Source: Chromatiales bacterium (lineage in GTDB: Bacteria > Pseudomonadota > Gammaproteobacteria > SpSt-1174). From it: 64,000 bases of DNA. The position numbers and the translations under genes are program-made. Positions 14,696 through 25,512 of the stretch are shown piece by piece. Below the pieces are notes generated by a model. That model saw only the letters and a program-made list of their open reading frames with translations. It was not told where the DNA came from and made no database searches. The DNA is taken from contig JABURS010000037.1 in NCBI GenBank assembly GCA_014762505.1, positions 1-64,000 of the forward strand, written 5' to 3'. Every line of letters begins with the position of its first letter. The stretch's first letter is position 1.

Positions 14696-15526
14696 ATGAA
14701 ACTCCATTTCACCAAGATGCACGGCCTGGGCAACGACTTCGTCGTGATCGACGCCATCAACCAGGCCGTCGACCTGACGCCGGAACGCGTGCGCTTTCTC
14801 GCCAACCGCCGCCTCGGCGTGGGCTGCGACCAGGTCCTGGTGGTGGAGCCCTCGCCGGTGCCCGAAGCCGACTTCCGCTACCGCATCTTCAATGCCGACG
14901 GCAACGAGGTGGAGCAGTGCGGCAACGGGGCGCGCTGCTTCGCGCGCTTCGTGCGCGAGCGCGGCCTGACGGACCGGACCGAGATCCCGGTGCTCACCGG
15001 CGGCGGGCGCATCCTGCTGAAGGTGCAGCCCGACGGCCAGGTGACGGTGGACATGGGCCCGCCGCGGCTGACGCCGGCCGACATCCCCTTCGAGGCCGAG
15101 GCGGCGAACACGGCCTATCTGCTGGAGGTGGACGGCGAGACCGTGGAGATCGGTGCCGTCTCCATGGGCAACCCCCATGCCGTGCTGCGCGTAGATAATG
15201 TGCAGACCGCACCGGTGGCGCGGCTCGGGCCGGCCATCGAGGCGCATCCGCGATTCCCGAATCACGTAAACGTCGGTTTCATGCAGGTGGTGGACCGCAA
15301 CCACATCCGCCTGCGCGTCTACGAACGCGGCGCGGGCGGGACCCTGGCCTGCGGCACCGGCGCCTGCGCGGCGGTGGTGGCCGGGCGCATCCAGGGCCTG
15401 CTCGACGAGCTGGTGGCCGTGGACCTGCCGGGCGGACGTCTTATGATAAGCTGGCCCGGGGACGCCGCGCCGGTGCTCATGACCGGCCCGGCGGAAAGTG
15501 TATTCGAGGGGACCATCGACCTATGA
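14696..15526 (+). CDS. dapF: Diaminopimelate epimerase
   Basis: Converts LL- to meso-diaminopimelate for peptidoglycan and lysine. The start at 14696 gives 276 residues beginning [15 protein letters not shown], matching the family; an upstream in-frame ATG at 14657 would add 13 untypical residues. Both catalytic cysteines are seen, in QCGNGARC and in ACGTGACA, with the conserved GNPH (SMGNPHAV) between them. The stop overlaps the DUF484 start (ATGA, 15523-15526). The order dapF-DUF484-xerC is common in gammaproteobacteria. The lysine partner lysA is about 11 kb away on the other strand. Confidence 0.96.
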   Translation: MKLHFTKMHGLGNDFVVIDAINQAVDLTPERVRFLANRRLGVGCDQVLVVEPSPVPEADFRYRIFNADGNEVEQCGNGARCFARFVRERGLTDRTEIPVLTGGGRILLKVQPDGQVTVDMGPPRLTPADIPFEAEAANTAYLLEVDGETVEIGAVSMGNPHAVLRVDNVQTAPVARLGPAIEAHPRFPNHVNVGFMQVVDRNHIRLRVYERGAGGTLACGTGACAAVVAGRIQGLLDELVAVDLPGGRLMISWPGDAAPVLMTGPAESVFEGTIDL

Positions 15527-16221
15527 CCACCCAGACCGAGCGAGACAGCGCGGCACCCGCCCTGACCGACGAGGCCGTGGACGCCTATCTGCGGGCCCAT
15601 CCGGACTTCTTCGAACGCCACACCGAACTGCTGGCGCTGATGCGCCTGCCCCACCACGTGGGCGGCGGCGCGGTGTCGCTGGTGGAGCGCCAGGTGGGCC
15701 TGCTGCGCGACAAGAACCGCCAGCTGGAACGCAAGCTCATGGACCTGGTGCAGGTGGCCCGCGACAACGAGCACCTGAGCAGCCGCCTGCACCGCCTGGC
15801 CCTGGCCCTGATGGAGGCCGACGGCCTGGACGGCGTGCTCGCCACCACCCAGGAACTGCTGCGCAGCGAGTTCAAGGCCGACCACGTGGTGGTGCGCCTG
15901 ATCGGCGAGCCGGGCGCCGCCGACAGCCCGCACCACGTCGACCCCGAGGACGACGGCCTGGCCGCCTTCGACGAGCTGTTCGACACCCGGCGCCCGGCCT
16001 GCGGCCGCCTCAGCCAGCGCCAGCTCGGCTTCCTGTTCGGCGAGCATGCGGGCGAGGTGGCCTCGGCCGTGGCCGTGCCCCTGTTCAATGCCGGCCGCCT
16101 GGGCGTGCTGGGCCTGGGCAGCCGCGAGGACACCCGCTTCCACCCCGGCATGGGCACCCTGTTCCTGGGCTACCTGGGCGAACTGATCGCCGGGGCCGTA
16201 CACGCCAACCGGGGCGCCTGA
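15523..16221 (+). CDS. DUF484 family protein
   Basis: 232 residues. The N-terminal part has the characteristic [14 protein letters not shown] segment, then a coiled-coil stretch ([13 protein letters not shown]), then a GAF-like domain (about 85-225). Family function is not established; genomic coupling to xerC is long known. Translationally coupled to dapF and 10 bases ahead of xerC. No abnormality seen. Confidence 0.9.
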   Translation: MTTQTERDSAAPALTDEAVDAYLRAHPDFFERHTELLALMRLPHHVGGGAVSLVERQVGLLRDKNRQLERKLMDLVQVARDNEHLSSRLHRLALALMEADGLDGVLATTQELLRSEFKADHVVVRLIGEPGAADSPHHVDPEDDGLAAFDELFDTRRPACGRLSQRQLGFLFGEHAGEVASAVAVPLFNAGRLGVLGLGSREDTRFHPGMGTLFLGYLGELIAGAVHANRGA

Positions 16222-16231
16222 CGACCCGGCC

Positions 16232-17143
16232 GTGAGCGCCCCCGATACCGCCCCCCTCGATGCCTTCCTGCGCCACCTGCGGGAAGAAAGACGCTACTCG
16301 CCACACACCCTCACGGGCTATGCCCATGACCTGAACCGCCTGCTCGGCTGGTGCGAACGCGAGGGCGTCGCGTCCTGGACGGCGCTTTCCGGTCACGACG
16401 TGCGCCGCTTCGCGGCCGAGCTGCATCGCCAGGGCCTGGGCGGGCGCAGCCTCAAGCGCCAGCTCTCGGCGATACGCCGCTATTACCACTACCTGATGCG
16501 CGAGGGCCTGGCCGCCGCCAATCCCGCGCTCGACATCCCCGCCCCGAAGTCGCCGCGCCGCCTGCCCAAGGCCCTGGACGTGGACGAAATGAGCCAGCTG
16601 CTCAGGCCGGCGGGCACCGATCCGCTGGCCCTGCGCGACGCCGCCATGCTGGAACTCATGTATTCCTCCGGCCTGCGCCTGGCCGAGCTGGTGGGGCTGA
16701 ACCTGGACGACGTCGACCGTGACGACGCCCTGCTGCGCGTGACCGGCAAGGGCAGCAAACAGCGCGACCTGCCGGTGGGCCGCCAGGCCCTGCGCGCCCT
16801 GGCCGACTGGCTGCGCGCCCGCCCGGGGCTGGCGACCCCGGAGGAACCGGCCCTGTTCGTCAGCCAGCGGGGGCGCCGCCTCTCGCCCCGCGCGGTGCAG
16901 AAGCGCTTTCGCGAGCGCGGCATCACGGCCGGTCTCGCCCGCGGCGTGCACCCGCACATGCTGCGCCACTCCTTCGCCAGCCACCTGCTGGAATCCTCCG
17001 GCGACCTGCGCGCCGTGCAGGAGCTGCTCGGCCACGCCGACATCAGCACCACCCAGATCTACACCCACCTCGACTTCCAGCACCTGGCGAAGGTCTACGA
17101 CGCGGCCCACCCGCGGGCCCGCAAGCGGCGCGGCAGCGAATAA
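16232..17143 (+). CDS. xerC: Tyrosine recombinase XerC
   Basis: 303 residues, GTG start. It resolves chromosome dimers at dif with XerD before cell division. N-terminal SAM-like DNA-binding domain (about 8-95) and C-terminal catalytic domain with the complete active site: R149 (SSGLRLAE), K173 (GKGSKQR), H242 and R245 (HMLRHSF), H268 (LLGHADI) and the nucleophile Y277 (TQIYTHL). Placement after dapF and DUF484 and the length (E. coli XerC is about 298) favour XerC over XerD or a phage integrase; no att-like repeat or phage gene is nearby. Confidence 0.95.
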   Translation: MSAPDTAPLDAFLRHLREERRYSPHTLTGYAHDLNRLLGWCEREGVASWTALSGHDVRRFAAELHRQGLGGRSLKRQLSAIRRYYHYLMREGLAAANPALDIPAPKSPRRLPKALDVDEMSQLLRPAGTDPLALRDAAMLELMYSSGLRLAELVGLNLDDVDRDDALLRVTGKGSKQRDLPVGRQALRALADWLRARPGLATPEEPALFVSQRGRRLSPRAVQKRFRERGITAGLARGVHPHMLRHSFASHLLESSGDLRAVQELLGHADISTTQIYTHLDFQHLAKVYDAAHPRARKRRGSE

Positions 17144-17219
17144 CCCGCCGCCCGTCCGGGGGAAGCCGGCCGGCCCCTGGTGTACAATGTCCGACCCCTG
17201 AATCTTCGGAGACCCCCGC

Positions 17220-17753
17220 GTGGAACAATACCGTGGCACCACCATCCTGTCCGTGCGCCGCAACGGCAAGGTCGTGATCGGCGGCGACGGCCAGGTCTCG
17301 CTGGGTAACACCATCATGAAGGGCAACGCGCGCAAGGTGCGCCGCCTGTACGACAACCGCGTGATCGCGGGCTTCGCCGGCGGCACCGCCGATGCCTTCA
17401 CCCTGTTCGAGCGCTTCGAGGCCAAGCTGCAGGAACACGGCGGCAACCTCACCCGCGCCGCCGTGGAGCTGGCCAAGGACTGGCGCACCGACCGCATGCT
17501 GCGCCGCCTGGAGGCACTGCTGGCCGTGGCCGACGACACCGCCTCGCTCATCATCTCCGGCAACGGCGACGTGATCGAGCCGGAGGAGAGCCTCATCGCC
17601 ATCGGCTCCGGCGGCCCCTACGCCCAGTCCGCCGCCCGCGCGCTGCTGGAGAACACCGAGCTCTCCGCCCGCGAGATCGTGGAGAAGGGCCTGAACATCG
17701 CCGCCGACATCTGCATCTACACGAATCACCACCTGACCATTGAAGAACTCTAG
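17220..17753 (+). CDS. hslV: ATP-dependent protease peptidase subunit HslV
   Basis: 177 residues, GTG start. Forms the double-hexamer peptidase chamber of HslUV, which degrades misfolded and regulatory proteins in the cytoplasm. After removal of a short propeptide the N-terminal threonine nucleophile would be in [10 protein letters not shown]; the conserved GGDGQVS and [10 protein letters not shown] segments follow. A TACAAT hexamer 35 bases upstream could be a -10, but no clear heat-shock (sigma32) promoter is visible. hslU follows after about 60 bases. Confidence 0.96.
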   Translation: MEQYRGTTILSVRRNGKVVIGGDGQVSLGNTIMKGNARKVRRLYDNRVIAGFAGGTADAFTLFERFEAKLQEHGGNLTRAAVELAKDWRTDRMLRRLEALLAVADDTASLIISGNGDVIEPEESLIAIGSGGPYAQSAARALLENTELSAREIVEKGLNIAADICIYTNHHLTIEEL

Positions 17754-17813
17754 GCCCGCCCGCAACTCTCAGGGTTGACCCCTTCTTCACGCGACACAGA
17801 GACCCGCTATCCC

Positions 17814-19145
17814 ATGACCGAGATGACCCCGCGCGAGATCGTCCAGGAACTGGACAAGCACATCGTCGGCCAGCAGGACGCCAAGCGCGCCGTCGCCATC
17901 GCCCTGCGCAACCGCTGGCGCCGGCAGCAGCTGCCCGAGGCGCTGCGCCAGGAAGTCACGCCCAAGAACATCCTCATGATCGGCCCCACCGGGGTGGGCA
18001 AGACCGAGATCGCCCGCCGCCTGGCACGCCTGGCCAACGCCCCCTTCATCAAGGTGGAGGCGACCAAGTTCACGGAAGTGGGCTACGTCGGCCGCGAGGT
18101 CGACTCCATCATCCGCGACCTGGTGGACGTGGCCATCAAGCAGATGCGCGAGCAGGAGGCCGGTCGCCTGCGCCACCGTGCCGAGGACGCCGCCGAGGAA
18201 CGCATCCTCGACGCCCTGCTGCCGCAGCCGCGCAGCCCCGGCTTCCTCAGCGAGCCGGCGCCGGCCGATGACTCGGGCACGCGCCAGAAATTCCGCAAGA
18301 AGCTGCGCGAGGGCGAACTCGACGACCGCGAGATCGAGATCGAGGTGAGCGCCGCGCCGGCGGGCGTGGAGATCATGACCCCGCCCGGCATGGAGGAGAT
18401 GGCCAGCCAGCTGCAGGGCCTGTTCCAGAACCTGGGCGGCGCGCGCCGGCAGACGCGCAAGATGAAGATCAGGGACGCCATGAAGGTCCTCACGGACGAG
18501 GAGGCGTACAAGATGATCAACGAGGAGGAGCTCAAGGCGCGTGCGCTGTCCATGGTCGAGCAGAACGGCATCGTCTTCATCGACGAGATCGACAAGGTGG
18601 CCAAGCGCGGCGAGACCGGCGGGGCGGACGTCTCGCGCGAGGGCGTGCAGCGCGACCTGCTGCCGCTGATCGAGGGCTGCACCATCAACACCAAGTACGG
18701 CATGGTGCGCACCGACCACATCCTGTTCATCGCCTCCGGTGCCTTCCACCTGTCCAAGCCCTCGGACATGATCCCCGAACTGCAGGGCCGCCTGCCCATC
18801 CGCGTGGAGCTCGACGCGCTCTCCGCCGAGGACTTCGTGCGCATCCTCACCGAGCCCAGCGCGAGCCTCACCGAGCAGTACCGCGAGCTGCTGCGCACCG
18901 AGGGCGTGGAGGTGGGCTTCACCGACGACGGCGTAAAGCGCATCGCCGAGGTGGCCTTCGAGGTCAACGCCCGCACCGAGAACATCGGCGCGCGCCGCCT
19001 GCACACCGTGATGGAGCGGCTGCTCGAAACCGTCTCCTTCGAGGCGCCGGACGGGGCGACGTCGGTGACCGTGGATGCGGCCTACGTGGACCGCTACCTC
19101 GGCGAGCTGGTGCAGGACGAGGACCTGAGCCGCTACATACTCTAG
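17814..19145 (+). CDS. hslU: HslU ATPase subunit of HslUV protease
   Basis: 443 residues from the ATG at 17814 ([10 protein letters not shown]), the same length as E. coli HslU; an in-frame start at 17775 would add 13 untypical residues. AAA+ unfoldase: Walker [10 protein letters not shown], the GYVGREVD pore segment, the I domain in the middle (about 110-245), Walker [10 protein letters not shown], and a C-terminal tail ending in SRYIL that docks into HslV. It feeds substrates to the upstream hslV product. Confidence 0.97.
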   Translation: MTEMTPREIVQELDKHIVGQQDAKRAVAIALRNRWRRQQLPEALRQEVTPKNILMIGPTGVGKTEIARRLARLANAPFIKVEATKFTEVGYVGREVDSIIRDLVDVAIKQMREQEAGRLRHRAEDAAEERILDALLPQPRSPGFLSEPAPADDSGTRQKFRKKLREGELDDREIEIEVSAAPAGVEIMTPPGMEEMASQLQGLFQNLGGARRQTRKMKIRDAMKVLTDEEAYKMINEEELKARALSMVEQNGIVFIDEIDKVAKRGETGGADVSREGVQRDLLPLIEGCTINTKYGMVRTDHILFIASGAFHLSKPSDMIPELQGRLPIRVELDALSAEDFVRILTEPSASLTEQYRELLRTEGVEVGFTDDGVKRIAEVAFEVNARTENIGARRLHTVMERLLETVSFEAPDGATSVTVDAAYVDRYLGELVQDEDLSRYIL

Positions 19146-19158
19146 GGACGGGTTGACC

Positions 19159-19773
19159 ATGAGCGACCGCAAGACGCACTGGGAAGACGTATACCGCGGC
19201 AAGGCCGCCCACGAGCTGGCCTGGTTCCAGCCGCGGGCCGGCACCTCGCTGGACCTGATCGCCGCCGCCGGCATCCCCAATGCCGCCGTCATCGACATGG
19301 GCGCCGGCGCCTCCCGCCTGGTGGACGACCTGGTGGCGGCGGGCTTCGTCGACGTCACGGTGGTCGACATCGCCGAGGCCGCCCTGGACCAGGCCCGCGC
19401 GCGGCTGGGCACGCTCGCCCAGCGCGTCGCCTGGATCGCGGCCGACGCCACCGAGGTCGAGCTGCCCCGACAGTACGACATCTGGCACGACCGCGCCGTG
19501 TTCCACTTCCTGACGACGGATGCCGACCGCGCGGCCTACCTCGATCGCCTGGGCCGTTTCCTCAAGGTCGGCGGTCAGGCCATCATCGCCGCCTTCGCGC
19601 CCGACGGGCCGGAGCAGTGCAGCGGCCTGCCCGTGCAGCAGTACGACGAACAGACCCTGGCCGCCACCCTCGGCCCGGACTACACATTGATCGAAAGCCG
19701 GCACGAAATGCACGCGACGCCTGCCGGCAACGAGCAGGCTTTCGTATACTGCCGGTTCGAGAAACGCGCCTGA
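19159..19773 (+). CDS. Class I SAM-dependent methyltransferase
   Basis: About 204 residues from the ATG at 19159 (a TTG six bases earlier is possible). The SAM site reads VIDMGAGASRL, followed by VDIAEAAL (acidic end of beta-2) and the WHDRAVFHFL post-II segment. Members with the opening H-W-E-D-V-Y are widespread small methyltransferases whose substrates are mostly unknown; some resemble thiol- or tellurite-type enzymes. It lies 13 bases after hslU and 19 before the DUF971 gene, probably in one operon. Substrate not assignable. Confidence 0.82.
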   Translation: MSDRKTHWEDVYRGKAAHELAWFQPRAGTSLDLIAAAGIPNAAVIDMGAGASRLVDDLVAAGFVDVTVVDIAEAALDQARARLGTLAQRVAWIAADATEVELPRQYDIWHDRAVFHFLTTDADRAAYLDRLGRFLKVGGQAIIAAFAPDGPEQCSGLPVQQYDEQTLAATLGPDYTLIESRHEMHATPAGNEQAFVYCRFEKRA

Positions 19774-19792
19774 ACGCCCAGCGGAGAGTGAC

Positions 19793-20152
19793 ATGACACG
19801 CCCGACCGAGATCCACCTGCACCAGAAGTCCCGCATCCTGGAACTCGCCTACGAGGACGGCACGCGCTTCAAGCTGCCCTGCGAGTACCTGCGCGTCTAC
19901 TCCCCGTCGGCGGAGGTGCGCGGCCACGGCCCCGGACAGGACGTACTGCAGATCGGCAAGGAGGCAGTGAACATCAACGCCATCGAGCCCATCGGCAACT
20001 ACGCCGTCAAGTTCGTGTTCTCCGACGGCCACGACACCGGCATCTACGACTGGAACTACCTCTACGACCTGGGCCTCAACCACAAGGCCTACTGGCAGCA
20101 GTACCTCGAACGGCTGGAAGAGGCCGGCTACCAGCGCAAGACCGACAACTGA
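19793..20152 (+). CDS. DUF971 (gamma-butyrobetaine hydroxylase N-terminal-like) protein
   Basis: 119 residues, with the domain's typical core: L-C-like P-C-E-Y-L-R, the S-A-E-V-R-G-H segment, and G-N-Y-A-V-K with [10 protein letters not shown]. The same small domain caps eukaryotic butyrobetaine hydroxylase and occurs fused to or next to Fe-S proteins of the Mrp/ApbC type. In gammaproteobacteria it often follows hslVU, as here. A metal-cofactor role is plausible but unproven. Confidence 0.88.
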   Translation: MTRPTEIHLHQKSRILELAYEDGTRFKLPCEYLRVYSPSAEVRGHGPGQDVLQIGKEAVNINAIEPIGNYAVKFVFSDGHDTGIYDWNYLYDLGLNHKAYWQQYLERLEEAGYQRKTDN

Positions 20153-20183
20153 TCCACGCACCGCAACAACAGGGCCCGCGCAG

Positions 20184-20933
20184 ATGAGCGAGAAGAAGAC
20201 GACCCACTTCGGATATCAGGAAGTGCCGATCGAGGAAAAGGCGCGCAAGGTCGCGGGCGTCTTCCATTCCGTCGCCGACAAGTACGACGTGATGAACGAC
20301 CTCATGTCCATGGGCATCCACCGCCTGTGGAAACGCTTCACCATCGAGCAGGCGGCCGTGAAGAAGGGCCAGCGCGTGCTGGACCTGGCCGGCGGCACCG
20401 GCGACCTGGCCCTGCGCTTCTCCCGCCTGGTGGGCCCGGACGGGCAGGTGGTGCTCTCCGACATCAACGCCTCCATGCTCGCGCGCGGCCGTGAGCGCCT
20501 CACCGACGAGGGCGTGGCCGGCAACATCGAGTACGTGCAGGCCAATGCCGAGGCCCTGCCCTTCCCGGACAATCACTTCGACCTCATCACCATCGCCTTC
20601 GGCCTGCGCAACGTCACGGACAAGGACGCCGCGCTGCGCTCCATGTACCGCGTGCTCAAGCCCGGCGGTCGCCTGCTGGTGCTGGAGTTCTCCAGGCCCG
20701 TGGCCCCCGGCCTCTCGCCGGTGTACGACCTCTATTCCTTCCGGCTGCTGCCCTTCATGGGCAAGCTGGTGGCCAACGACGCCGAGAGCTACCGCTACCT
20801 CGCCGAGTCCATCCGCATGCACCCGGACCAGGAGACGCTCAAGGCCATGATGCAGGAAGCCGGCTTCGAGCGCTGCGAGTACTTCAACCTCACCGGCGGC
20901 ATCGTCGCCCTGCACTCGGGCTACAAGCTCTAG
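20184..20933 (+). CDS. ubiE: Ubiquinone/menaquinone C-methyltransferase UbiE
   Basis: 249 residues. Catalyses the C-methylation in ubiquinone (and menaquinone) synthesis. It shows the family signatures: [17 protein letters not shown], the SAM motif [12 protein letters not shown], and [23 protein letters not shown]. It is first of ubiE-ubiJ-ubiB, the classical gammaproteobacterial order, with 2 bases to ubiJ. Confidence 0.97.
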   Translation: MSEKKTTHFGYQEVPIEEKARKVAGVFHSVADKYDVMNDLMSMGIHRLWKRFTIEQAAVKKGQRVLDLAGGTGDLALRFSRLVGPDGQVVLSDINASMLARGRERLTDEGVAGNIEYVQANAEALPFPDNHFDLITIAFGLRNVTDKDAALRSMYRVLKPGGRLLVLEFSRPVAPGLSPVYDLYSFRLLPFMGKLVANDAESYRYLAESIRMHPDQETLKAMMQEAGFERCEYFNLTGGIVALHSGYKL

Positions 20934-20935
20934 TC

Positions 20936-21562
20936 ATGGACGCCCCCGTCCTCCTCACCGCCGCGATCGAGAACGCCCTGAACGGCTACTTCGCGCTCGA
21001 CGACCGGGCCCGTGCGCGGCTCGCCGAGCTCGAGGGCAAGGTCGTCGCACTGGAGATCACCGGGCTGGACCTGACGCTCTACTTCGTGCCGGGCGCGGCC
21101 GGCCTGCAGGTGCTGGGACGCTACGGCGACCGGCCCGACACGGTGATACGCGGCACGCCCATGGCGCTGGCGCGCCTCTCGCTAGCAGACGACCCCAACC
21201 GCGTGGTGCTGTCGGGCGACGTGAGCATCGACGGCAACACCCACGCCGGGCGCGTGTTCCGCGAGGCGCTGGCATCCGTCGAACTCGACTGGGAGGAGCT
21301 GCTGTCGAAGGCCGTGGGCGACATCACCGCGCACCAGATCGGCAATGCCCTGCGCGGGCTGGGCGGCTGGGCCAGGCGCTCGGCCGGTTCGCTGCGCATG
21401 GACGTGACCGAATACCTGCAGGAGGAATCCCGCGACCTGCCCACGCGCTACGAGATCGAGGACTTCGTCAACGGCGTGGACGACCTGCGCGACGGGGTCG
21501 AACGCCTGGCCGCCCGCGTGGCGCGCGCCACCCGCCGCCTCGGCGACCCGGACCAACAGTAA
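20936..21562 (+). CDS. ubiJ: Ubiquinone biosynthesis accessory protein UbiJ (SCP2 domain)
   Basis: 208 residues. N-terminal SCP2 lipid-binding domain (about 15-115; LYFVPGAAGLQVL, DTVIRGTPMALARL) and a C-terminal helical part with a coiled coil ending the chain (LRDGVERLAARVAR). UbiJ binds quinone intermediates and organises the soluble Ubi enzyme complex together with UbiK. Sits tightly between ubiE and ubiB. Confidence 0.93.
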   Translation: MDAPVLLTAAIENALNGYFALDDRARARLAELEGKVVALEITGLDLTLYFVPGAAGLQVLGRYGDRPDTVIRGTPMALARLSLADDPNRVVLSGDVSIDGNTHAGRVFREALASVELDWEELLSKAVGDITAHQIGNALRGLGGWARRSAGSLRMDVTEYLQEESRDLPTRYEIEDFVNGVDDLRDGVERLAARVARATRRLGDPDQQ

Positions 21563-21577
21563 CCCACGGCCCTGCAC

Positions 21578-23269
21578 ATGATCCGACCGGCACAGCTCCT
21601 GCGACTGTTCTACATCAACTTCGTGCTGGTCCGTCACGGCCTCGACGAGGTGGTGTTCGCCATCCACCTGTTCCGGCCGGTGCGCTGGCTGCTGTTCCTG
21701 CTGCCGTGGAACTGGTTCCGCCGCAGGCGCGCCCCGCGCGGCGAGCGCATCCGTCGCGCGCTGGAAGACCTGGGCCCCGTGTTCGTGAAGTTCGGGCAGA
21801 TGCTCTCCACCCGCCGCGACCTGCTGCCGGACGACATCGCCGTAGAGCTCACCCGCCTGCAAGACGCCGTGCCGCCCTTCCCCATCGAGGACGTGCGGGC
21901 GCGCATCGAGGCCGCCTACGGCCGCCCGGCCAGCGAGGTCTTCGCCCATTTCGACGAGACACCGCTGGCCTCCGCCTCCATCGCCCAGGTGCATGCCGCC
22001 ACGCTCAAGGACGGCACCGACGTGGTGGTGAAGGTGGTGCGGCCGAACATCAAGACGGTGATCCGCCGCGACGTGGAGCTGCTGTACATCGGCGCCGAAC
22101 TGGCCGAGCGCTACTGGCCCGAGGGCCGGCGCCTGCGCCCGGTGGAGGTGGTGCGGGAATACGAGAAGACCATCTTCGACGAGCTCGACCTGGTGCGCGA
22201 GGCCGCCAACGCCTCGCAGCTGCGCCGCAACTTCGAGGGCTCGCCCATGCTGTACATCCCCGAGGTGTACTGGGAGTACAGCACGCCGCGGGTGATGGTG
22301 ATGGAGCGCATCCACGGCACGCCCATCAGCGACATCGACAGCCTGGTGGCGCGCGGCGTGAACCTGAAGAAGCTGGCCGAACGCGGCGTGGAGATATTCT
22401 TCACGCAGGTGTTCCGCCACAACTTCTTCCACGCCGACATGCACCCGGGCAACATCTTCGTCGCCCGGGACGACAGCGACAACCCGCGCTACCTGGCGGT
22501 GGACTTCGGCATCGTCGGCACGCTGGCGCCGGAGGACAAGCGCTATCTCGCCGAGAACTTCCACGCCTTCTTCAACCGCGACTACCGTCGCGTGGCCGAG
22601 CTGCACGTCGAGTCCGGCTGGGTGCCGGCCGACACGCGCGTGGATGAATTCGAGAGCGCCATCCGCACCGTCTGCGAACCCATCTTCCAGCGCCCGCTGA
22701 AGGACATCTCCTTCGGCCACCTGCTGCTGCGCCTGTTCCAGACCGCGCGCCGTTTCCACATGGAGGTGCAGCCGCAGCTGGTGCTCCTGCAGAAGACCCT
22801 GCTCAACATCGAGGGCCTCGGCCGCCAGCTCTACCCCGATCTCGACCTGTGGAAGACCGCCAAGCCCTTCCTCGAGCGCTGGATGGACGAACAGGTCGGC
22901 GTGCGTGCGCTCATCGGCGGCGTGAAGAAACACCTGCCGAAGTTCCTCGAACAGCTGCCCTCCATGCCGGACCAGGTGCACGAACTCATCACCCGCACCA
23001 ACAACGGCGAACTGCAGCTGCGCTGGCAGAGCGAGCAGCTCGAACAGCTGCGCGGGGAGATCACCCGCGCCAACCGACGCAGCATCGCCGTCATCGCCGG
23101 CGCCGCCCTGGCGCTCGGCGGCTTCCTCACCCTGGGCCTGCCCGACATGCCCACGCTGGGCGGCGCCCCGGTGTTCTCCTGGGCGCTGGGTGCGGCCGGT
23201 ATCCTCGCCATGCTCATCGCCGCCCTCGATGCGCAACGCGGCGTCAGGACAGTACCCCGTAAACGATGA
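21578..23269 (+). CDS. ubiB: UbiB atypical kinase-like protein of ubiquinone synthesis
   Basis: 563 residues, close to the 546 of E. coli UbiB. It is an ABC1/ADCK-family ATPase at the inner membrane needed for ubiquinone synthesis. Seen: [14 protein letters not shown] (the KxGQ motif), the A-rich nucleotide loop [11 protein letters not shown], the VVVKVVRPN lysine, [11 protein letters not shown] (catalytic loop), VDFGIVG, and two C-terminal membrane helices (about 500-550). The 3' end overlaps the convergent methyltransferase gene by 26 bases. Confidence 0.96.
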   Translation: MIRPAQLLRLFYINFVLVRHGLDEVVFAIHLFRPVRWLLFLLPWNWFRRRRAPRGERIRRALEDLGPVFVKFGQMLSTRRDLLPDDIAVELTRLQDAVPPFPIEDVRARIEAAYGRPASEVFAHFDETPLASASIAQVHAATLKDGTDVVVKVVRPNIKTVIRRDVELLYIGAELAERYWPEGRRLRPVEVVREYEKTIFDELDLVREAANASQLRRNFEGSPMLYIPEVYWEYSTPRVMVMERIHGTPISDIDSLVARGVNLKKLAERGVEIFFTQVFRHNFFHADMHPGNIFVARDDSDNPRYLAVDFGIVGTLAPEDKRYLAENFHAFFNRDYRRVAELHVESGWVPADTRVDEFESAIRTVCEPIFQRPLKDISFGHLLLRLFQTARRFHMEVQPQLVLLQKTLLNIEGLGRQLYPDLDLWKTAKPFLERWMDEQVGVRALIGGVKKHLPKFLEQLPSMPDQVHELITRTNNGELQLRWQSEQLEQLRGEITRANRRSIAVIAGAALALGGFLTLGLPDMPTLGGAPVFSWALGAAGILAMLIAALDAQRGVRTVPRKR

Positions 23270-23906
23270 GATGCCGGTCGCTCACGGCCTCGACCGTGAG
23301 CCCGGCCAGCCCGGCCCCGGCCAGCTGCCCCTGCACCTCCGCCGGCGTGAAGGCCGCGCACAACGAGCAGTAGAAGTCGCGCCGCAACACCTCGGGTTCG
23401 TCCTGCGCATACAACCCCACCAGCCGCACCGCCTCGTCCTCGCTGGCCGGCCGCATCAGGTCCATCACGAAGAGGCGTGCCCCGGGCGCGGCATGCCGCT
23501 TCACCGCCTCCCACATCACCCCCGGCACGTGCAGGTGATGCAGCAGGCTGTTGGAGATGATGGTGGGGTAGGCCTGCTTCGGTGCCGGGTCCTGCGGCAG
23601 GCAGGCCTGCACCAGGTTCAGCCGGTGCGCCACGCCCGAGGCCGCCACCAGTTCGCGCCCGGCCTCCAGCATGGCCGCCGCCCCGTCCACGCCGTCGACG
23701 AAGGTCCCGGGGAAGGCCCGGGCGAAACGCACGGCGATATCGCCCGGCCCGCAGCCGAGGTCCAGCACGTCGCCCGTCACCGGTTCCGGGAAGCGTTCGC
23801 GAAACAGCGCGATGAACTGGTTGTGCGGCGCCTCGAAATCGGCCTGCGCATAGGCGACGGCCTGTTCGGGGTCGAGCATGAGCTCGGGTTCGGGGATGCG
23901 TTGCAT
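23244..23906 (-). CDS. Class I SAM-dependent methyltransferase
   Basis: 220 residues with the SAM motif [14 protein letters not shown], then [10 protein letters not shown], and [12 protein letters not shown]. This layout is found in trans-aconitate/biotin-type and tellurite-type small-molecule methyltransferases; substrate unknown. Its 3' end overlaps ubiB by 26 bases on the opposite strand. An internal ATG (MLDPEQ) nine residues in is an alternative start. Confidence 0.82.
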   Translation of the reverse strand: MQRIPEPELMLDPEQAVAYAQADFEAPHNQFIALFRERFPEPVTGDVLDLGCGPGDIAVRFARAFPGTFVDGVDGAAAMLEAGRELVAASGVAHRLNLVQACLPQDPAPKQAYPTIISNSLLHHLHVPGVMWEAVKRHAAPGARLFVMDLMRPASEDEAVRLVGLYAQDEPEVLRRDFYCSLCAAFTPAEVQGQLAGAGLAGLTVEAVSDRHLIVYGVLS

Positions 23907-23965
23907 GGGTTCTGTGCAGCCATCTGAAAAACATCAATCTGCCACAGAGGACACAGCGATGCATC

Positions 23966-24056
23966 GTAGGAGCGCCGCGTAGGAGCTGCGCAAGCTGCGA
24001 TGACGGCCATGCTTCTGCGAAATACCGCCCCTGATCGCGCCTTGCAGCGCTCCTAC
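23966..24056. repeat. REP doublet (REPIN-like)
   Basis: GTAGGAGC occurs at 23966-23973 and 23979-23986, and inverted (GCTCCTAC) at 24049-24056. The two outer 23-base units (23979-24001 and, inverted, 24034-24056) share GTAGGAGC, a central GCAAG, and CGAT at their ends. This is the architecture of paired inverted REPs mobilised by RAYT transposases. No RAYT gene is in the window. It lies between two minus-strand genes, downstream of sdaA. Confidence 0.75.
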
Positions 24057-24066
24057 ATGTGATGCC

Positions 24067-25455
24067 TCAGCATTCGGTGATGCTCACCGCCAGCCCGCCC
24101 AGCGAGGTCTCCTTGTACTTCTCCGACATCTCCTGGCCGGTGCGTTTCATGGCGGCGATGCAGTTGTCCAGCGGCATGAAGTGCTGGCCGGTCTCGCGCA
24201 GGGCCAGGGAGGCGGCGGCGTAGGCCTTGATCGCGCCGAAGCCGTTGCGCTCGATGCAGGGCACCTGCACCAGGCCCTTGACCGGGTCGCAGGTCATGCC
24301 GAGGTGATGCTCCAGCGCCATCTCGGCGGCCTTCTCGATCTGCGGCGCGCTGCCGCCACGCGCCGCGCACAGCCCCGCCGCGGCCATGGCGGCGGCGGAA
24401 CCGACCTCGCCCTGACAGCCGACCTCGGCACCGGAGATGGAGCTGTTGTGCTTGATGATGCCGCCGATGGCGGCCGCGGTGAGCAGGAAGTCGCGCACCT
24501 GTTCCGGGCTGCCGCCCTCGTGTCCGACCAGGTGGTAGAGCACGGCGGGGATCACGCCGGCCGCGCCGTTGGTGGGGGCGGTGACCACCAGGTGGCCGGC
24601 CGCGTTCTCCTCGTTCACGGCCATGGCATAGGCGATCAGCCAGTCGTTCACCCCCGCACCCTGCGGGTGGGCGCGCAGGTCCAGGGCCAGGTGCCGCGCG
24701 CGACGGCGGATCTCCAGCCCGCCGGGCAGGATGCCCTCGGCGGCCAGGCCGTTCTCCACGCAGCGGCGCATGGCCGCCCAGATCGCATCGAGCCGGGCAT
24801 CCAGCTGCGCATCCGTGGCCGGCCCCTCGCGGCAGGCCAGCTCGTTCGCGCGCTTCATCGCGGCGATGGACAGGCCGCCGGCCTCGGCCATGGCCAGCAT
24901 CTCGTTGGCCGTGGCAAAGCCGTAGGGACAGCGGTCGCTGGCCGAGGAACGCAGCGGTGCGGCCAGCCGGGCGACCTCCTCGGGCGTGGCGATGAAACCG
25001 CCGCCGATGGAAAACCGCGTCTGCGTGAGGACGATCTCGCCGGCGTTGTTCACCAGCTCGAAGATCATGCCGTTGGGATGCTCGGGCAGGGGCTGGCCGC
25101 GGTCGAAGAGGATGTCACGTTCGGGCAGGAAGCCGACGCGGTGGCTATCGATCTCGATGGCATCCTGCTGCCACAGCTCACCGACCAGGGCGTCCACGTC
25201 CGTCTCGGCCACGCCTTCGGGATCGTGCCCATGCAGGCCGAGGGTGACGGCACGGTCGGTGGCATGCCCCTTGCCGGTATAGGCGAGCGAGCCCTTGAGG
25301 ATGCAGCGCATGGCGAATGTCTGCACCGCTTCCGCCGCGACCAGATGCCCGGCCACGGCCTCGCGGAACGCCCGCGCCGCGACCATCGGGCCCATGGTGT
25401 GCGAGCTGGAGGGGCCGATGCCGATCTTGAAGAGCTCGAGGGTGCTGATGAACAT
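24067..25455 (-). CDS. sdaA: L-serine ammonia-lyase, single-chain Fe-S type
   Basis: 462 residues. Deaminates L-serine to pyruvate and ammonia. The N-terminal SDH-beta domain opens with [12 protein letters not shown]; the catalytic SDH-alpha domain has [11 protein letters not shown], the cluster cysteines in [18 protein letters not shown] and QVPCIERN, and [12 protein letters not shown]. Length matches E. coli SdaA (454). A promoter is not obvious. Confidence 0.95.
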   Translation of the reverse strand: MFISTLELFKIGIGPSSSHTMGPMVAARAFREAVAGHLVAAEAVQTFAMRCILKGSLAYTGKGHATDRAVTLGLHGHDPEGVAETDVDALVGELWQQDAIEIDSHRVGFLPERDILFDRGQPLPEHPNGMIFELVNNAGEIVLTQTRFSIGGGFIATPEEVARLAAPLRSSASDRCPYGFATANEMLAMAEAGGLSIAAMKRANELACREGPATDAQLDARLDAIWAAMRRCVENGLAAEGILPGGLEIRRRARHLALDLRAHPQGAGVNDWLIAYAMAVNEENAAGHLVVTAPTNGAAGVIPAVLYHLVGHEGGSPEQVRDFLLTAAAIGGIIKHNSSISGAEVGCQGEVGSAAAMAAAGLCAARGGSAPQIEKAAEMALEHHLGMTCDPVKGLVQVPCIERNGFGAIKAYAAASLALRETGQHFMPLDNCIAAMKRTGQEMSEKYKETSLGGLAVSITEC

Positions 25456-25512
25456 GCCGCGCTCCGTGGTGGCCGTACACCCGAGTGTAATGCAGGCGCC
25501 CGTCGCCGGGGT

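Noticed and set aside
16232-17143. XerC-like gene as an integrase marking a mobile island
   Set aside because: It sits in its conserved housekeeping neighbourhood with no att repeats, excision genes or composition change.
17184-17189. TACAAT before hslV as a firm promoter
   Set aside because: Only a -10-like hexamer; no convincing -35 at the right distance and no sigma32 match.
17787-19481. Long minus-strand frame opposite hslU
   Set aside because: Low-complexity translation rich in Arg, Leu, His; hslU is complete and conserved on the other strand.
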